The notes under the pieces were generated by a model. That model was not told the DNA's origin and made no database searches. It saw nothing but the letters and a program-made list of their open reading frames with translations. Of a stretch of DNA of 5,012 bases, positions 1-4,925 are shown piece by piece. The translations under genes were made by a program, and so were the position numbers. Position 1 is the stretch's first letter; every line of letters begins with the position of its first letter. Source of the stretch: Thermoplasmata archaeon (lineage in GTDB: Archaea > Thermoplasmatota > Thermoplasmata > Thermoplasmatales > Thermoplasmataceae); contig JAJZZW010000135.1 of NCBI GenBank assembly GCA_021797385.1, positions 1 through 5,012 on the forward strand, read 5' to 3'.

Positions 1-9
1 AGTATAATA

Positions 10-23
10 CTAAAATATATAAA
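10..23 (+). promoter_or_regulatory. Candidate archaeal promoter (BRE + TATA) at left edge
   Basis: CTAAAA (10-15) followed by TATATAAA (16-23) fits the archaeal BRE/TATA pattern. The box centre lies about 25 bases before an ATG at 44, the same spacing seen for guaAA in this window, so a leaderless transcript starting near 44 is possible. The region is very AT-rich, so a chance match is quite possible. Confidence 0.35.
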
Positions 24-43
24 CTTAATTATTATGGCGTATC

Positions 44-196
44 ATGAATAAATATATAATCACGATGATTTCAACCCAGCACAAGGGCGTAGGACTTTGT
101 ATTTTTAAAATTAGAAACAGGAGATTATTTATGTTTTATAGCCACATATTATTATCGCCCAGATTATCTATAAGTTCACGGCTTATTCCTTTTTGA
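44..196 (+). CDS. Doubtful 50-residue small protein, leaderless
   Basis: This short ORF starts MNKYIITMISTQHKGVG and ends in RLIPF before TGA. I do not recognise it. Its only support is position: the ATG lies where a transcript from the TATA box at 16-23 should begin, as expected for a leaderless gene. The product would be basic, with many Arg, Lys, Ile and Leu, and has no clear signal peptide or domain. Against it, codons from 136 onward run antisense through the end of the better-supported 201-residue gene, so that half may be only a shadow. The same stretch contains a hairpin-plus-T-run that would instead fit a short RNA. Confidence 0.2.
   Translation: MNKYIITMISTQHKGVGLCIFKIRNRRLFMFYSHILLSPRLSISSRLIPF
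81..106 (+). terminator. Hairpin followed by a T-run (possible terminator)
   Basis: ACAAGG (81-86) can pair with CTTTGT (95-100), including one G·U pair, across an 8-base loop GCGTAGGA. It is followed by A and five T (102-106). On the + strand this resembles an intrinsic terminator. Archaeal termination needs mainly the T-run, and five T is short. It could end a transcript entering from the left or a small RNA starting near 44. Confidence 0.25.
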
Positions 197-741
197 ACCA
201 GATAGTACTTGTTCGGAATTATTTCCATTTCCACCGCATTGTCTATTATATTTTTTAATGGTATATACCGCATTCCCTTATAAGAAAAATTGCCAAATAT
301 CCATGGCGGTATGTCAAAATAATTGGGTATGCTGTGGGGTACTGCCTTTTCAAGGGTTTTATCAAGTATTGATGCGATCTTTTCATTGTAATACCATTTT
401 TTAAAAAATAGATTATTGCTTGCTCTGGGCTCATAAATATTCCATGTTATACCGTATTTTGTCTCCTTTCCGGTGAATACAGCATTACCACCGAAATCAT
501 CTATAATGGTCTTTGGTGGATCCTCTTCTATGCCCGTGATTGAATTTATAACCTTAACATGTGGATTTGCTTTTATCTTTATATAATTGCTTATCAATGA
601 TTCCAGTTCGACGATCTGGGATGAGGAAATATCATAGTCGTTTTCCAGCTGCATGGAAAGATCCATATAATACTCTACAACAGATTCTTCCGGCGGGTTA
701 TTTATCAATTTAAGATAATAAAAATAACGTTCACCATTCAT
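136..741 (-). CDS. Unrecognised 201-residue protein
   Basis: I cannot assign a family. The protein begins MNGERYFYYLKLINNPPEES and looks soluble: no signal peptide, no membrane segment, no Cys/His metal cluster and no obvious catalytic motif. It is rich in Tyr, Asn and Ile. The first 60 residues look helical, with a charged stretch around PPEESVVEYYMDLSMQLEND. The middle has a WNIYEPRASNN segment, then a proline-rich stretch (IPNYFDIPPWIFGN, about residues 138-151) and GMRYIPLKNI. The C-terminal 25 or so residues, with QKGISRELIDNLGDNN, could form a helix-turn-helix-like end, but this is not a firm call. The ATG at 741 fits a TATA box at 772-779 with a leader of about 8-10 bases and no clear SD. 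It stands alone between the left edge and trmI. A lineage-restricted Thermoplasmatales protein is the likely description. Confidence 0.75.
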   Translation of the reverse strand: MNGERYFYYLKLINNPPEESVVEYYMDLSMQLENDYDISSSQIVELESLISNYIKIKANPHVKVINSITGIEEDPPKTIIDDFGGNAVFTGKETKYGITWNIYEPRASNNLFFKKWYYNEKIASILDKTLEKAVPHSIPNYFDIPPWIFGNFSYKGMRYIPLKNIIDNAVEMEIIPNKYYLVQKGISRELIDNLGDNNMWL

Positions 742-755
742 ACTGTATCACAGTA
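741..755. repeat. Perfect palindrome at the start of the unknown gene
   Basis: TACTGT (741-746), ATC, ACAGTA (750-755) is a perfect 6-base inverted repeat with a 3-base spacer. It touches the ATG of the 201-residue gene and covers the transcription start predicted from the TATA box at 772-779 (near 750). A dimeric repressor bound here would block initiation, so an operator is the simplest reading. A very short 5' hairpin that hides the start codon is the alternative. Confidence 0.5.
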
Positions 756-771
756 CAATAAATCAATGACA

Positions 772-786
772 ATATTTAACATTATC
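772..786 (-). promoter_or_regulatory. Candidate promoter of the unknown 201-residue gene
   Basis: Read on the - strand, TTAAATAT (772-779) is preceded by GATAATG (780-786) in the BRE position. Its centre is about 34 bases from the ATG at 741, which places the start of transcription near 750 and gives a leader of about 8-10 bases. Confidence 0.45.
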
Positions 787-835
787 GTTTGAAGCCAGTT
801 ATAAACGGATTTTGGAATGTTCTACAATTATTTTT

Positions 836-1552
836 TTAAATCATTGATTCCATAATAGCTACTGTGATAAATGCTGTATGATCAACAATATTGTTATCCG
901 GCCTTGTCGCATTCTCTCTGACTATAATATTTCTTTTAATGAGTTCAACGGTTTCAAGCACATAAAATTTAAAATTTTTCATCGTAATTACATTCTTCTC
1001 TGCCTGGTTGTAATTTGGGGAATATGTAATAAGGAAGGCACCCGGCTTCAGGCATTTTCTCATATTTTCTACAGCGTTCCACGGATCTGGTATATCTAAT
1101 ATTGCCGCATCAAATTTCTCCTGCAATTCCATTGTAGTTATATCTCCAGTAAAAGTATCCCAGTTTTCTGTGCTCATGAAACGGTTAACATTTTTCTTCG
1201 CACCAGCAATATTTTTTTCATTGATATCTATTCCGGTCAATCTACCATCTTTCCCTATTGCTTTCAGAATAGCATAACTCAGGGAACCTGTTCCGATTCC
1301 TGCCTCCAGAACCTTTTTTCCTGGAGAAATGCCGGCAGAATAAATAATATAAGAGGCATCAAGAGGAAGTATTACCTGTGTAGCACGCCCCGATATATCA
1401 CTGAAAAATATGGGATCAGGATTTACGACTAGGAAATTCTTGTTCTTTATTTTAACGAAATCCCCGGGCTCTATGAAAGCATTTTTGGGCAAGCTTATTG
1501 ACTCATTTCCGAAGTATGCTATTAGTTTTTCATCATCAAGTATCCCTGTCAT
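836..1552 (-). CDS. trmI: tRNA (adenine-N1)-methyltransferase, TrmI type
   Basis: SAM-dependent methyltransferase that makes m1A at position 58 (in some archaea also 57) in the tRNA T-loop; family members work as homotetramers in the cytoplasm. The 238 residues match the family layout: a small N-terminal beta domain (1-65), then a Rossmann methyltransferase domain. Motif I is VLEAGIGTGS (81-90), a motif II acidic residue is in GIDI (D109), GDIT (136-139) is the third, and the signature LDIPDPWN is at 152-159. The C-terminal RP..xxxDHTAF (217-228) corresponds to the usual RP…GHT segment. Length is close to the archaeal norm of about 250. It lies 40 bases after guaAA on the same strand, so an operon is likely, although TATA-like ATATAC at 1573-1578 would also suit a leaderless start at 1552. 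ATG 1552 is the only in-frame standard start after a TGA, and no SD precedes it at normal spacing. A mini-ORF with an SD overlaps this start. Confidence 0.9.
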   Translation of the reverse strand: MTGILDDEKLIAYFGNESISLPKNAFIEPGDFVKIKNKNFLVVNPDPIFFSDISGRATQVILPLDASYIIYSAGISPGKKVLEAGIGTGSLSYAILKAIGKDGRLTGIDINEKNIAGAKKNVNRFMSTENWDTFTGDITTMELQEKFDAAILDIPDPWNAVENMRKCLKPGAFLITYSPNYNQAEKNVITMKNFKFYVLETVELIKRNIIVRENATRPDNNIVDHTAFITVAIMESMI

Positions 1553-1583
1553 GGTATCTGATTTTAAGACTAGTATATGCCAT
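1536..1583 (-). CDS. Mini-ORF between guaAA and trmI (15 codons)
   Basis: Right after the guaAA stop codon comes AAGGTGGTG followed by ATG at 1583, the layout of a coupled downstream gene. The frame encodes MAYTSLKIRYHDRDT and stops at 1536-1538, overlapping the first 17 bases of trmI in another frame. The same AGGTG motif precedes the gar1-linked tfb gene, so it is a genuine SD in this genome, although spacing to ATG here is short (3 bases). It may be a leader peptide that couples trmI translation to guaAA, or a remnant of an earlier trmI start lost by frameshift. It may also be chance. Confidence 0.3.
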   Translation of the reverse strand: MAYTSLKIRYHDRDT

Positions 1584-1592
1584 CACCACCTT

Positions 1593-2159
1593 TTATTTTC
1601 TGCAAACATCAATAAAATTCCTGAAGATTTCTGTGCCGAATTCCGTATTGTTAACTTCCGGGTGAAACTGCACAGCGAATATGTCTTTGCTTTTATGATA
1701 AAATGCCTGGACCTTGCAGGTATCAGATGATGCACACAGGACATATTCCTCGGGCAGAATTTTTATTTCATCATTATGGCTTTCCCACACAGTAATATTT
1801 TCCGGTATCTTTTCAAAAATTGATTCACTTCTTGCAAAAATTATCCTTTTTTTGCCATATTCCGGATGTATTGCCTTTTCTACCTTTCCACCAGAATTTA
1901 ATGCTATAAACTGAGCCCCTGCGCATATGCCAAGAATAGGATAGTTATGTGACTCGATATATTGCTTTATGAAACCCAGCTTTCCTATTTCCGATTCAAT
2001 ATTTGCAGGTCCACCGGAAAGAACAAGACCATCAAGATTGTCTAATTTAGAATTTTCTACTGTATTAGGATATATTATAGATTCCACATCAAGAGACCTG
2101 ATTACACGCCATTCTCTGTGTGTCCACTGGCCGCCATTATCAATAACGCCTATTTTCAT
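1593..2159 (-). CDS. guaAA: GMP synthase glutamine amidotransferase subunit
   Basis: Class I glutamine amidotransferase that hydrolyses glutamine and passes ammonia to the separate ATP-pyrophosphatase subunit (GuaAB), which converts XMP to GMP. In most archaea these are two proteins, and the 188-residue length fits the small subunit alone. The N-terminus IGVIDNGGQWTHR is typical of the family, as is LVLSGGP (46-51). The catalytic triad is visible: C79 in GICAGAQ, and H166 and E168 in QFHPEV. WESHNDEI (125-132) is the conserved ESH segment. The nucleophile elbow reads CAGAQ rather than the more usual CYGHQ or CLGHQ, but the Cys and Gln are kept. No SD precedes the ATG. A TATA box at 2181-2188 sits 21 bases upstream, so the gene is probably leaderless. 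trmI follows 40 bases downstream on the same strand. The partner subunit is not in the window. Confidence 0.93.
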   Translation of the reverse strand: MKIGVIDNGGQWTHREWRVIRSLDVESIIYPNTVENSKLDNLDGLVLSGGPANIESEIGKLGFIKQYIESHNYPILGICAGAQFIALNSGGKVEKAIHPEYGKKRIIFARSESIFEKIPENITVWESHNDEIKILPEEYVLCASSDTCKVQAFYHKSKDIFAVQFHPEVNNTEFGTEIFRNFIDVCRK

Positions 2160-2180
2160 TTCTTGATAATATCTTACCTG

Positions 2181-2195
2181 TATTTAATATTATGA
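2181..2195 (-). promoter_or_regulatory. Promoter of guaAA (leaderless)
   Basis: On the - strand ATTAAATA (2181-2188), with TCATAAT upstream (2189-2195), is centred about 25 bases before the guaAA ATG. This is the archaeal spacing for transcription starting at or next to the start codon, and no SD is present. It would also drive trmI. Confidence 0.6.
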
Positions 2196-2233
2196 GAATA
2201 AAACACACTATGAAACAATACAAATGGTTCTGG

Positions 2234-2238
2234 AAAAA
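2234..2238 (-). terminator. Weak T-run after the first tfb gene
   Basis: Five T follow the TGA stop directly on the - strand. Archaeal termination can use short T-runs, and guaAA downstream has its own promoter, but the run is short and there is no hairpin. Confidence 0.25.
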
Positions 2239-3156
2239 TCATTCTATTTCTTCTATTCCAAGTGTTTTGCTTATTTCCTTATACCGGTTTCTAATCGTTA
2301 CCTCTGTAACCCCAGAAACCCGGGCTACATCTTTCTGTGTTCTTGCCTTGCCGTTTTTCATTGCAGCTATGTAAATTGCGGCAGCTGCAATTCCTGTGGG
2401 ACCCTTCCCCGTAGATATCCCGGATTCGCCTGCAAGCCTTATTATGTGTTCACTATCCATTATAACCTGCTTATCCAGTTCCAGTTTATTGCAGAACTGT
2501 GATATATATGAGTAGGGTGTAGTCGGTTTTATATTCAGGGCCAGTTCCTTTGCAAGATGCCTGTATGCCTTGCCAATTTTCTTTTTGTTGACATCCGATA
2601 CTCTGGAAATTTCATCTAAAGTCCTCGGTATGTTTATCATTCTACATGACGCATAAATAGCTGCACATACAATGCTTTCTATACTTCTACCTCTTATCAG
2701 GTTCTTCTCTACAGCCTTTCTGTATATCAATGCCGCATTTTCTTTAATATCCTTGGGAATACCGAGTTTTGCACCATCCTCGTTCAATACCTGGAGGGCC
2801 AGAGCCAGATTTCTTTCGGCCGCATTGCTCACCCTGATCCTCTGATGCCATTTTCTGACCCTGTAAATCTGTGATCTGTTTTTATGGGGTATCCGTTTTC
2901 CGTAATAATCTTTATTGGACCATGAAATTTCCGTTGCCAATCCTTTGTCATGGCTCAAAAAACTCATCGGTGATCCGGTCCTGGATCTTTTTTCGTCCTG
3001 CTCTGAATCAAAGGAACGCCACTCCGGGCCCTGATCTATCAGGGAATCCTCAATAACTATGCCACAATCAAAACATGTGAGTTCTCCCCTGTCATAATCC
3101 TTGACCAGATGAGTAGAGTTACATTCTGGACATTTTTTTATTTCATCTGTTTCCAT
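2239..3156 (-). CDS. tfb: Transcription initiation factor B, divergent paralogue
   Basis: TFB (archaeal TFIIB) binds TBP and the BRE, recruits RNA polymerase and helps open the promoter. With the start at ATG 3156 the protein has 305 residues, normal for the family. The N-terminal zinc ribbon is intact: C9, C12, C28 and C31 in CPEC…CFDC. The B-reader/linker region follows, with RTGSP at 59-63. The core has two cyclin-like repeats (about 108-195 and 205-295). The C-terminal BRE-recognition helix contains [12 protein letters not shown] (283-294), identical to the neighbour TFB, so both probably read the same BRE. The chosen start has GGGTG (3162-3166) five bases upstream and a TATA box at 3193-3200. 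The frame remains open further upstream, but that part overlaps the promoter. Hand alignment with the other TFB gives 174 of 299 identical, lowest in repeat 2 around residues 227-246. It may serve a different promoter set or growth condition; that is inference. Confidence 0.95.
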   Translation of the reverse strand: METDEIKKCPECNSTHLVKDYDRGELTCFDCGIVIEDSLIDQGPEWRSFDSEQDEKRSRTGSPMSFLSHDKGLATEISWSNKDYYGKRIPHKNRSQIYRVRKWHQRIRVSNAAERNLALALQVLNEDGAKLGIPKDIKENAALIYRKAVEKNLIRGRSIESIVCAAIYASCRMINIPRTLDEISRVSDVNKKKIGKAYRHLAKELALNIKPTTPYSYISQFCNKLELDKQVIMDSEHIIRLAGESGISTGKGPTGIAAAAIYIAAMKNGKARTQKDVARVSGVTEVTIRNRYKEISKTLGIEEIE

Positions 3157-3161
3157 AAGCA

Positions 3162-3166
3162 CACCC
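3162..3166 (-). promoter_or_regulatory. SD before the first tfb gene (decides its start)
   Basis: GGGTG lies five bases before ATG 3156. It complements the archaeal 16S 3' end (AGGAGGUG consensus) and selects this ATG over the GTG two codons earlier and the far upstream ATG at 3294. Confidence 0.6.
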
Positions 3167-3192
3167 AAATAATAAATAGATATTACCACAAG

Positions 3193-3207
3193 TATTAAAG
3201 CTTTATT
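3193..3207 (-). promoter_or_regulatory. Promoter of the divergent tfb gene
   Basis: On the - strand AATAAAG (BRE position, 3201-3207) runs directly into CTTTAATA (3193-3200). The box centre is about 40 bases from ATG 3156, predicting transcription from about 3170 and a leader of about 14 bases that contains the SD. Confidence 0.5.
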
Positions 3208-3299
3208 ATATCTATGAGCTAAAAATATGCCTATAAATTTATCAATAAACTGTATAATACTCAAGCAAAGCTTGTAATATACATGTTTATGCACGAATA

Positions 3300-3339
3300 T
3301 TTTAATATTATGACAAATACTTTTAATAATATTACGTAA
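3300..3339 (+). repeat. Tandem AT motifs upstream of the gar1 promoter
   Basis: TTTTAATATTA (3300-3310) recurs as TTTTAATAATATTA (3321-3334), about two helical turns apart. The second copy runs into the palindrome TTACGTAA (3332-3339), which touches the gar1 BRE. This could be an activator or repressor site set between the divergent tfb genes, but the base composition makes AT repeats common. Confidence 0.3.
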
Positions 3340-3350
3340 ACCTTATATAC
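3336..3350 (+). promoter_or_regulatory. Promoter of the gar1-tfb operon
   Basis: GTAAACC (BRE) followed by TTATATAC (TATA, 3343-3350) is the best promoter match in the window. Its centre is about 27 bases before ATG 3374, so gar1 should be leaderless. This also argues against the TTG at 3356 as a start, because it would lie upstream of the predicted transcription start. Confidence 0.7.
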
Positions 3351-3373
3351 TGTATTTGCATATAGTATTTGAT

Positions 3374-3586
3374 ATGAAAAGTGAGTGCACCATAATACAT
3401 ACTTTCAATAATGAGATATTATTGAAAACTGATGATTGCATCGGAGTTCATAACAAACTGGTTAATGAACATGACGTAGTTGTCGGAAAAATAACAAAGA
3501 TACTTGGACCTGTTAAAGCTCCATATGCACTTGCATACATATCCGGGAAAGATTTGGATATCCAGAAAATATATGTAAAATGTTAA
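3374..3586 (+). CDS. gar1: H/ACA RNP component Gar1
   Basis: Small beta-barrel protein that binds Cbf5 in the box H/ACA RNP (with Nop10 and L7Ae) and helps load and release substrate during RNA-guided pseudouridylation. The 70-residue protein carries the archaeal Gar1 signature: a short beta-rich N-terminus, [13 protein letters not shown] (the 'D..G..VG.V' strand), then [14 protein letters not shown], the hallmark GPVKAPY segment. It has no Gly-Arg tails, as usual in archaea. The start at ATG 3374 (MKSECTII) is chosen because the promoter spacing makes it leaderless; a TTG start would add six residues. It ends 10 bases before the tfb ATG, with that gene's SD in the gap, so the two genes are one operon. 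Gar1 next to TFB is a recurrent archaeal arrangement. Confidence 0.88.
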   Translation: MKSECTIIHTFNNEILLKTDDCIGVHNKLVNEHDVVVGKITKILGPVKAPYALAYISGKDLDIQKIYVKC

Positions 3587-3592
3587 GGTGGT
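3587..3592 (+). promoter_or_regulatory. SD of the gar1-linked tfb gene (decides its start)
   Basis: GGTGGT directly follows the gar1 TAA and ends four bases before ATG 3597. It rules out the in-frame GTG at 3588, which lies inside the SD itself. The gene is therefore translated from an internal SD while gar1 is leaderless. Confidence 0.7.
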
Positions 3593-3596
3593 AAAA

Positions 3597-4532
3597 ATGG
3601 CAAATGAAAAGAAAAAAAATATTTATGAAATAGATAAATGCCCGGAATGTGGTTCTTCTCAACTTGTAAGAGACTATGAAAGAGGTGAGTTGGTTTGCTC
3701 CAATTGCGGACTGGTCATTGATGATAGTTATATCGATGAGGGTCCTGAATGGAGGGCCTTTGACTCGGAGCAGAGTGAGAGCAGGGCAAGAACAGGTTCT
3801 CCAATGACATACACAATACACGATAAAGGTCTATCCACAGATATATCATGGAAAAATAAGGATTCATATGGAAAATCTATTCCCACCAGGAACAGGGCGC
3901 AATTATACAGACTGAGGAAATGGCAGAAAAGAATAAAGGTTTCCAATGCTGCAGAACGTAACCTTTCACAGGCATTGCAGGAACTGGAGAGAATGGCATC
4001 CAATCTAAGCATACCAAATGATGTCAGGGAAACATCCGCAGTCATATACAGAAAGGCAGTAAAACAGAACATGATTCGTGGAAGATCTATAGAAGGCGTT
4101 GTTGCAGGTTCTATATATGCTGCATGCAGGATAACAAATGTTCCGAGAACACTGGATGAAATTGCATCTGTAACAAGAGTAAAGAAGAAAGAAATAGGTA
4201 GAACATACAGAATAATGGCAAGATACCTTAAATTAAACATACTTCCATCAAAACCAGATGACTATGTTAACAGATTCTGTTCTAAGCTGAGACTCTCAAT
4301 GGAAGCCAGAAAGAGAGCAGAAGAAATACTTAAAATGGCAATAGATAATGATCTGACATCTGGAAAGGGACCGACCGGTGTAGCTGCAGCGGCAATCTAC
4401 ATTGCTTCGTTGATCACAGGTGAAAGAAGAACACAGAGGGCAATTGCAGAAGTGGCAGGGGTAACTGAAGTAACTATAAGGAACAGATACAAGGAATTAA
4501 CTGAAAAACTCAACCTTACCATCGAGGAATGA
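3597..4532 (+). CDS. tfb: Transcription initiation factor B, gar1-linked copy
   Basis: General archaeal transcription initiation factor. From ATG 3597 the protein has 311 residues. The zinc ribbon has C15, C18, C34 and C37 (CPEC…CSNC). The B-reader/linker carries RARTGSP (63-69), followed by two cyclin repeats (about 114-201 and 211-301). [10 protein letters not shown] closes the first repeat region and [16 protein letters not shown] marks the second. The BRE-recognition helix is [12 protein letters not shown] (289-300). No zinc ligand or core motif is missing. It is the second gene of the gar1 operon, with an SD 4 bases upstream, and ends 2 bases from the stop of the convergent Pcc1-like gene. 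Synteny with gar1 suggests that this is the ancestral housekeeping copy and the - strand paralogue the derived one. That is inference, as no tree can be built here. Confidence 0.96.
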   Translation: MANEKKKNIYEIDKCPECGSSQLVRDYERGELVCSNCGLVIDDSYIDEGPEWRAFDSEQSESRARTGSPMTYTIHDKGLSTDISWKNKDSYGKSIPTRNRAQLYRLRKWQKRIKVSNAAERNLSQALQELERMASNLSIPNDVRETSAVIYRKAVKQNMIRGRSIEGVVAGSIYAACRITNVPRTLDEIASVTRVKKKEIGRTYRIMARYLKLNILPSKPDDYVNRFCSKLRLSMEARKRAEEILKMAIDNDLTSGKGPTGVAAAAIYIASLITGERRTQRAIAEVAGVTEVTIRNRYKELTEKLNLTIEE

Positions 4533-4534
4533 AT

Positions 4535-4741
4535 TTATAGTTCCTCAATTTTTTTAAATGTTTCATAATCCCTGACAATATCATCGATGAGATTATATAT
4601 AGATGAAATTTTAACATTTTTTATTTTAATGAATATTTTATTATCATTGCATTCCATGGTAATATCCTTATCGTTATCTTGTATCAGTGAATTATAAAGT
4701 TCGTTACAATGTTCTTCATCGATTGTTATGCATATTTCCAT
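4535..4741 (-). CDS. pcc1: Pcc1-like subunit of the KEOPS complex
   Basis: Pcc1 is the small dimerising subunit of KEOPS (with Kae1, Bud32 and Cgi121), which makes t6A37 in ANN-decoding tRNAs. The 68-residue protein has the family pattern: a first beta strand (MEICITID), a helix with LYNSLIQDN matching the usual 'ySL.pDN', two strands (DITMECNDNKIFIKIK), then a C-terminal helix SIYNLIDDIVRDYETFKKI resembling 'l..tiddll..l'. It is slightly shorter than the usual 75-90 residues. The fold is inferred from pattern, not from a catalytic motif, as Pcc1 has none. Its stop is 2 bases from the convergent tfb stop. No SD is seen, and the upstream TATATC (about 4754-4759) is too near the ATG for a normal leaderless promoter, so the promoter is not resolved. 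Confidence 0.7.
   Translation of the reverse strand: MEICITIDEEHCNELYNSLIQDNDKDITMECNDNKIFIKIKNVKISSIYNLIDDIVRDYETFKKIEEL
4549..4555 (+). terminator. T-run terminator of the gar1-tfb operon
   Basis: Seven T on the + strand begin 17 bases after the tfb stop, with further T-runs at 4615-4620. Archaeal RNA polymerase stops at such tracts. The run lies within the end of the Pcc1-like gene, where it encodes the Lys-Lys-Ile part of its C-terminus on the other strand. Confidence 0.5.
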
Positions 4742-4864
4742 AACTGGTATATGATATAAGATATTATGATGTTTATGATTTCTATTCTTTCAAAGAAAAT
4801 TTTTCGGACATAGTGGAAATTACAATGCTAAAATTTTTATGCAGTCCTGCCATACTGAATTTAT

Positions 4865-4893
4865 AAGCTCTATAATCAGTAATAAAAGAGCTT
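4865..4893. repeat. Inverted repeat overlapping the tRNA-Leu promoter
   Basis: AAGCTCT (4865-4871) and AGAGCTT (4887-4893) are perfect 7-base inverted arms separated by 15 bases. The right arm covers the BRE and the first bases of the TATA box of the tRNA gene. The arm spacing, about two helical turns, would suit a protein dimer. Confidence 0.4.
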
Positions 4894-4899
4894 TGTATA
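4884..4899 (+). promoter_or_regulatory. Promoter of tRNA-Leu
   Basis: AAAAGAG (BRE position) followed by TTTGTATA (4892-4899) is centred about 26 bases before 4921, giving a transcript that starts a few bases ahead of the tRNA 5' end at 4926. Confidence 0.5.
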
Positions 4900-4925
4900 A
4901 CATTGTAAATGCTATACATTAAAAA

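Noticed and set aside
64..70. C-box-like GATGATT suggesting a C/D box sRNA
   Set aside because: Does not match RUGAUGA exactly, and no D box (CUGA) at a suitable distance.
831..837. T-run as a + strand terminator
   Set aside because: No + strand gene leads into it; on the - strand it is an A-run after the trmI stop and would not terminate.
1410..1730. + strand ORF across the trmI/guaAA junction
   Set aside because: Antisense to two confidently identified genes; no family resemblance.
3157..3294. 46-residue N-terminal extension of the - strand TFB
   Set aside because: It contains the promoter and SD, is hydrophobic and Tyr-rich unlike any TFB, and the zinc ribbon begins a normal distance after ATG 3156.
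3356..3373. TTG start giving six more residues on Gar1
   Set aside because: It lies upstream of the transcription start predicted from the TATA box at 3343-3350; ATG 3374 fits a leaderless gene.
3588..3596. GTG start three codons before the gar1-linked TFB
   Set aside because: The GTG is part of the SD GGTGGT for the ATG at 3597.
3728..4240. 170-residue antisense ORF inside the + strand TFB
   Set aside because: Shadow of a well-conserved TFB frame; no promoter and no recognisable domain.
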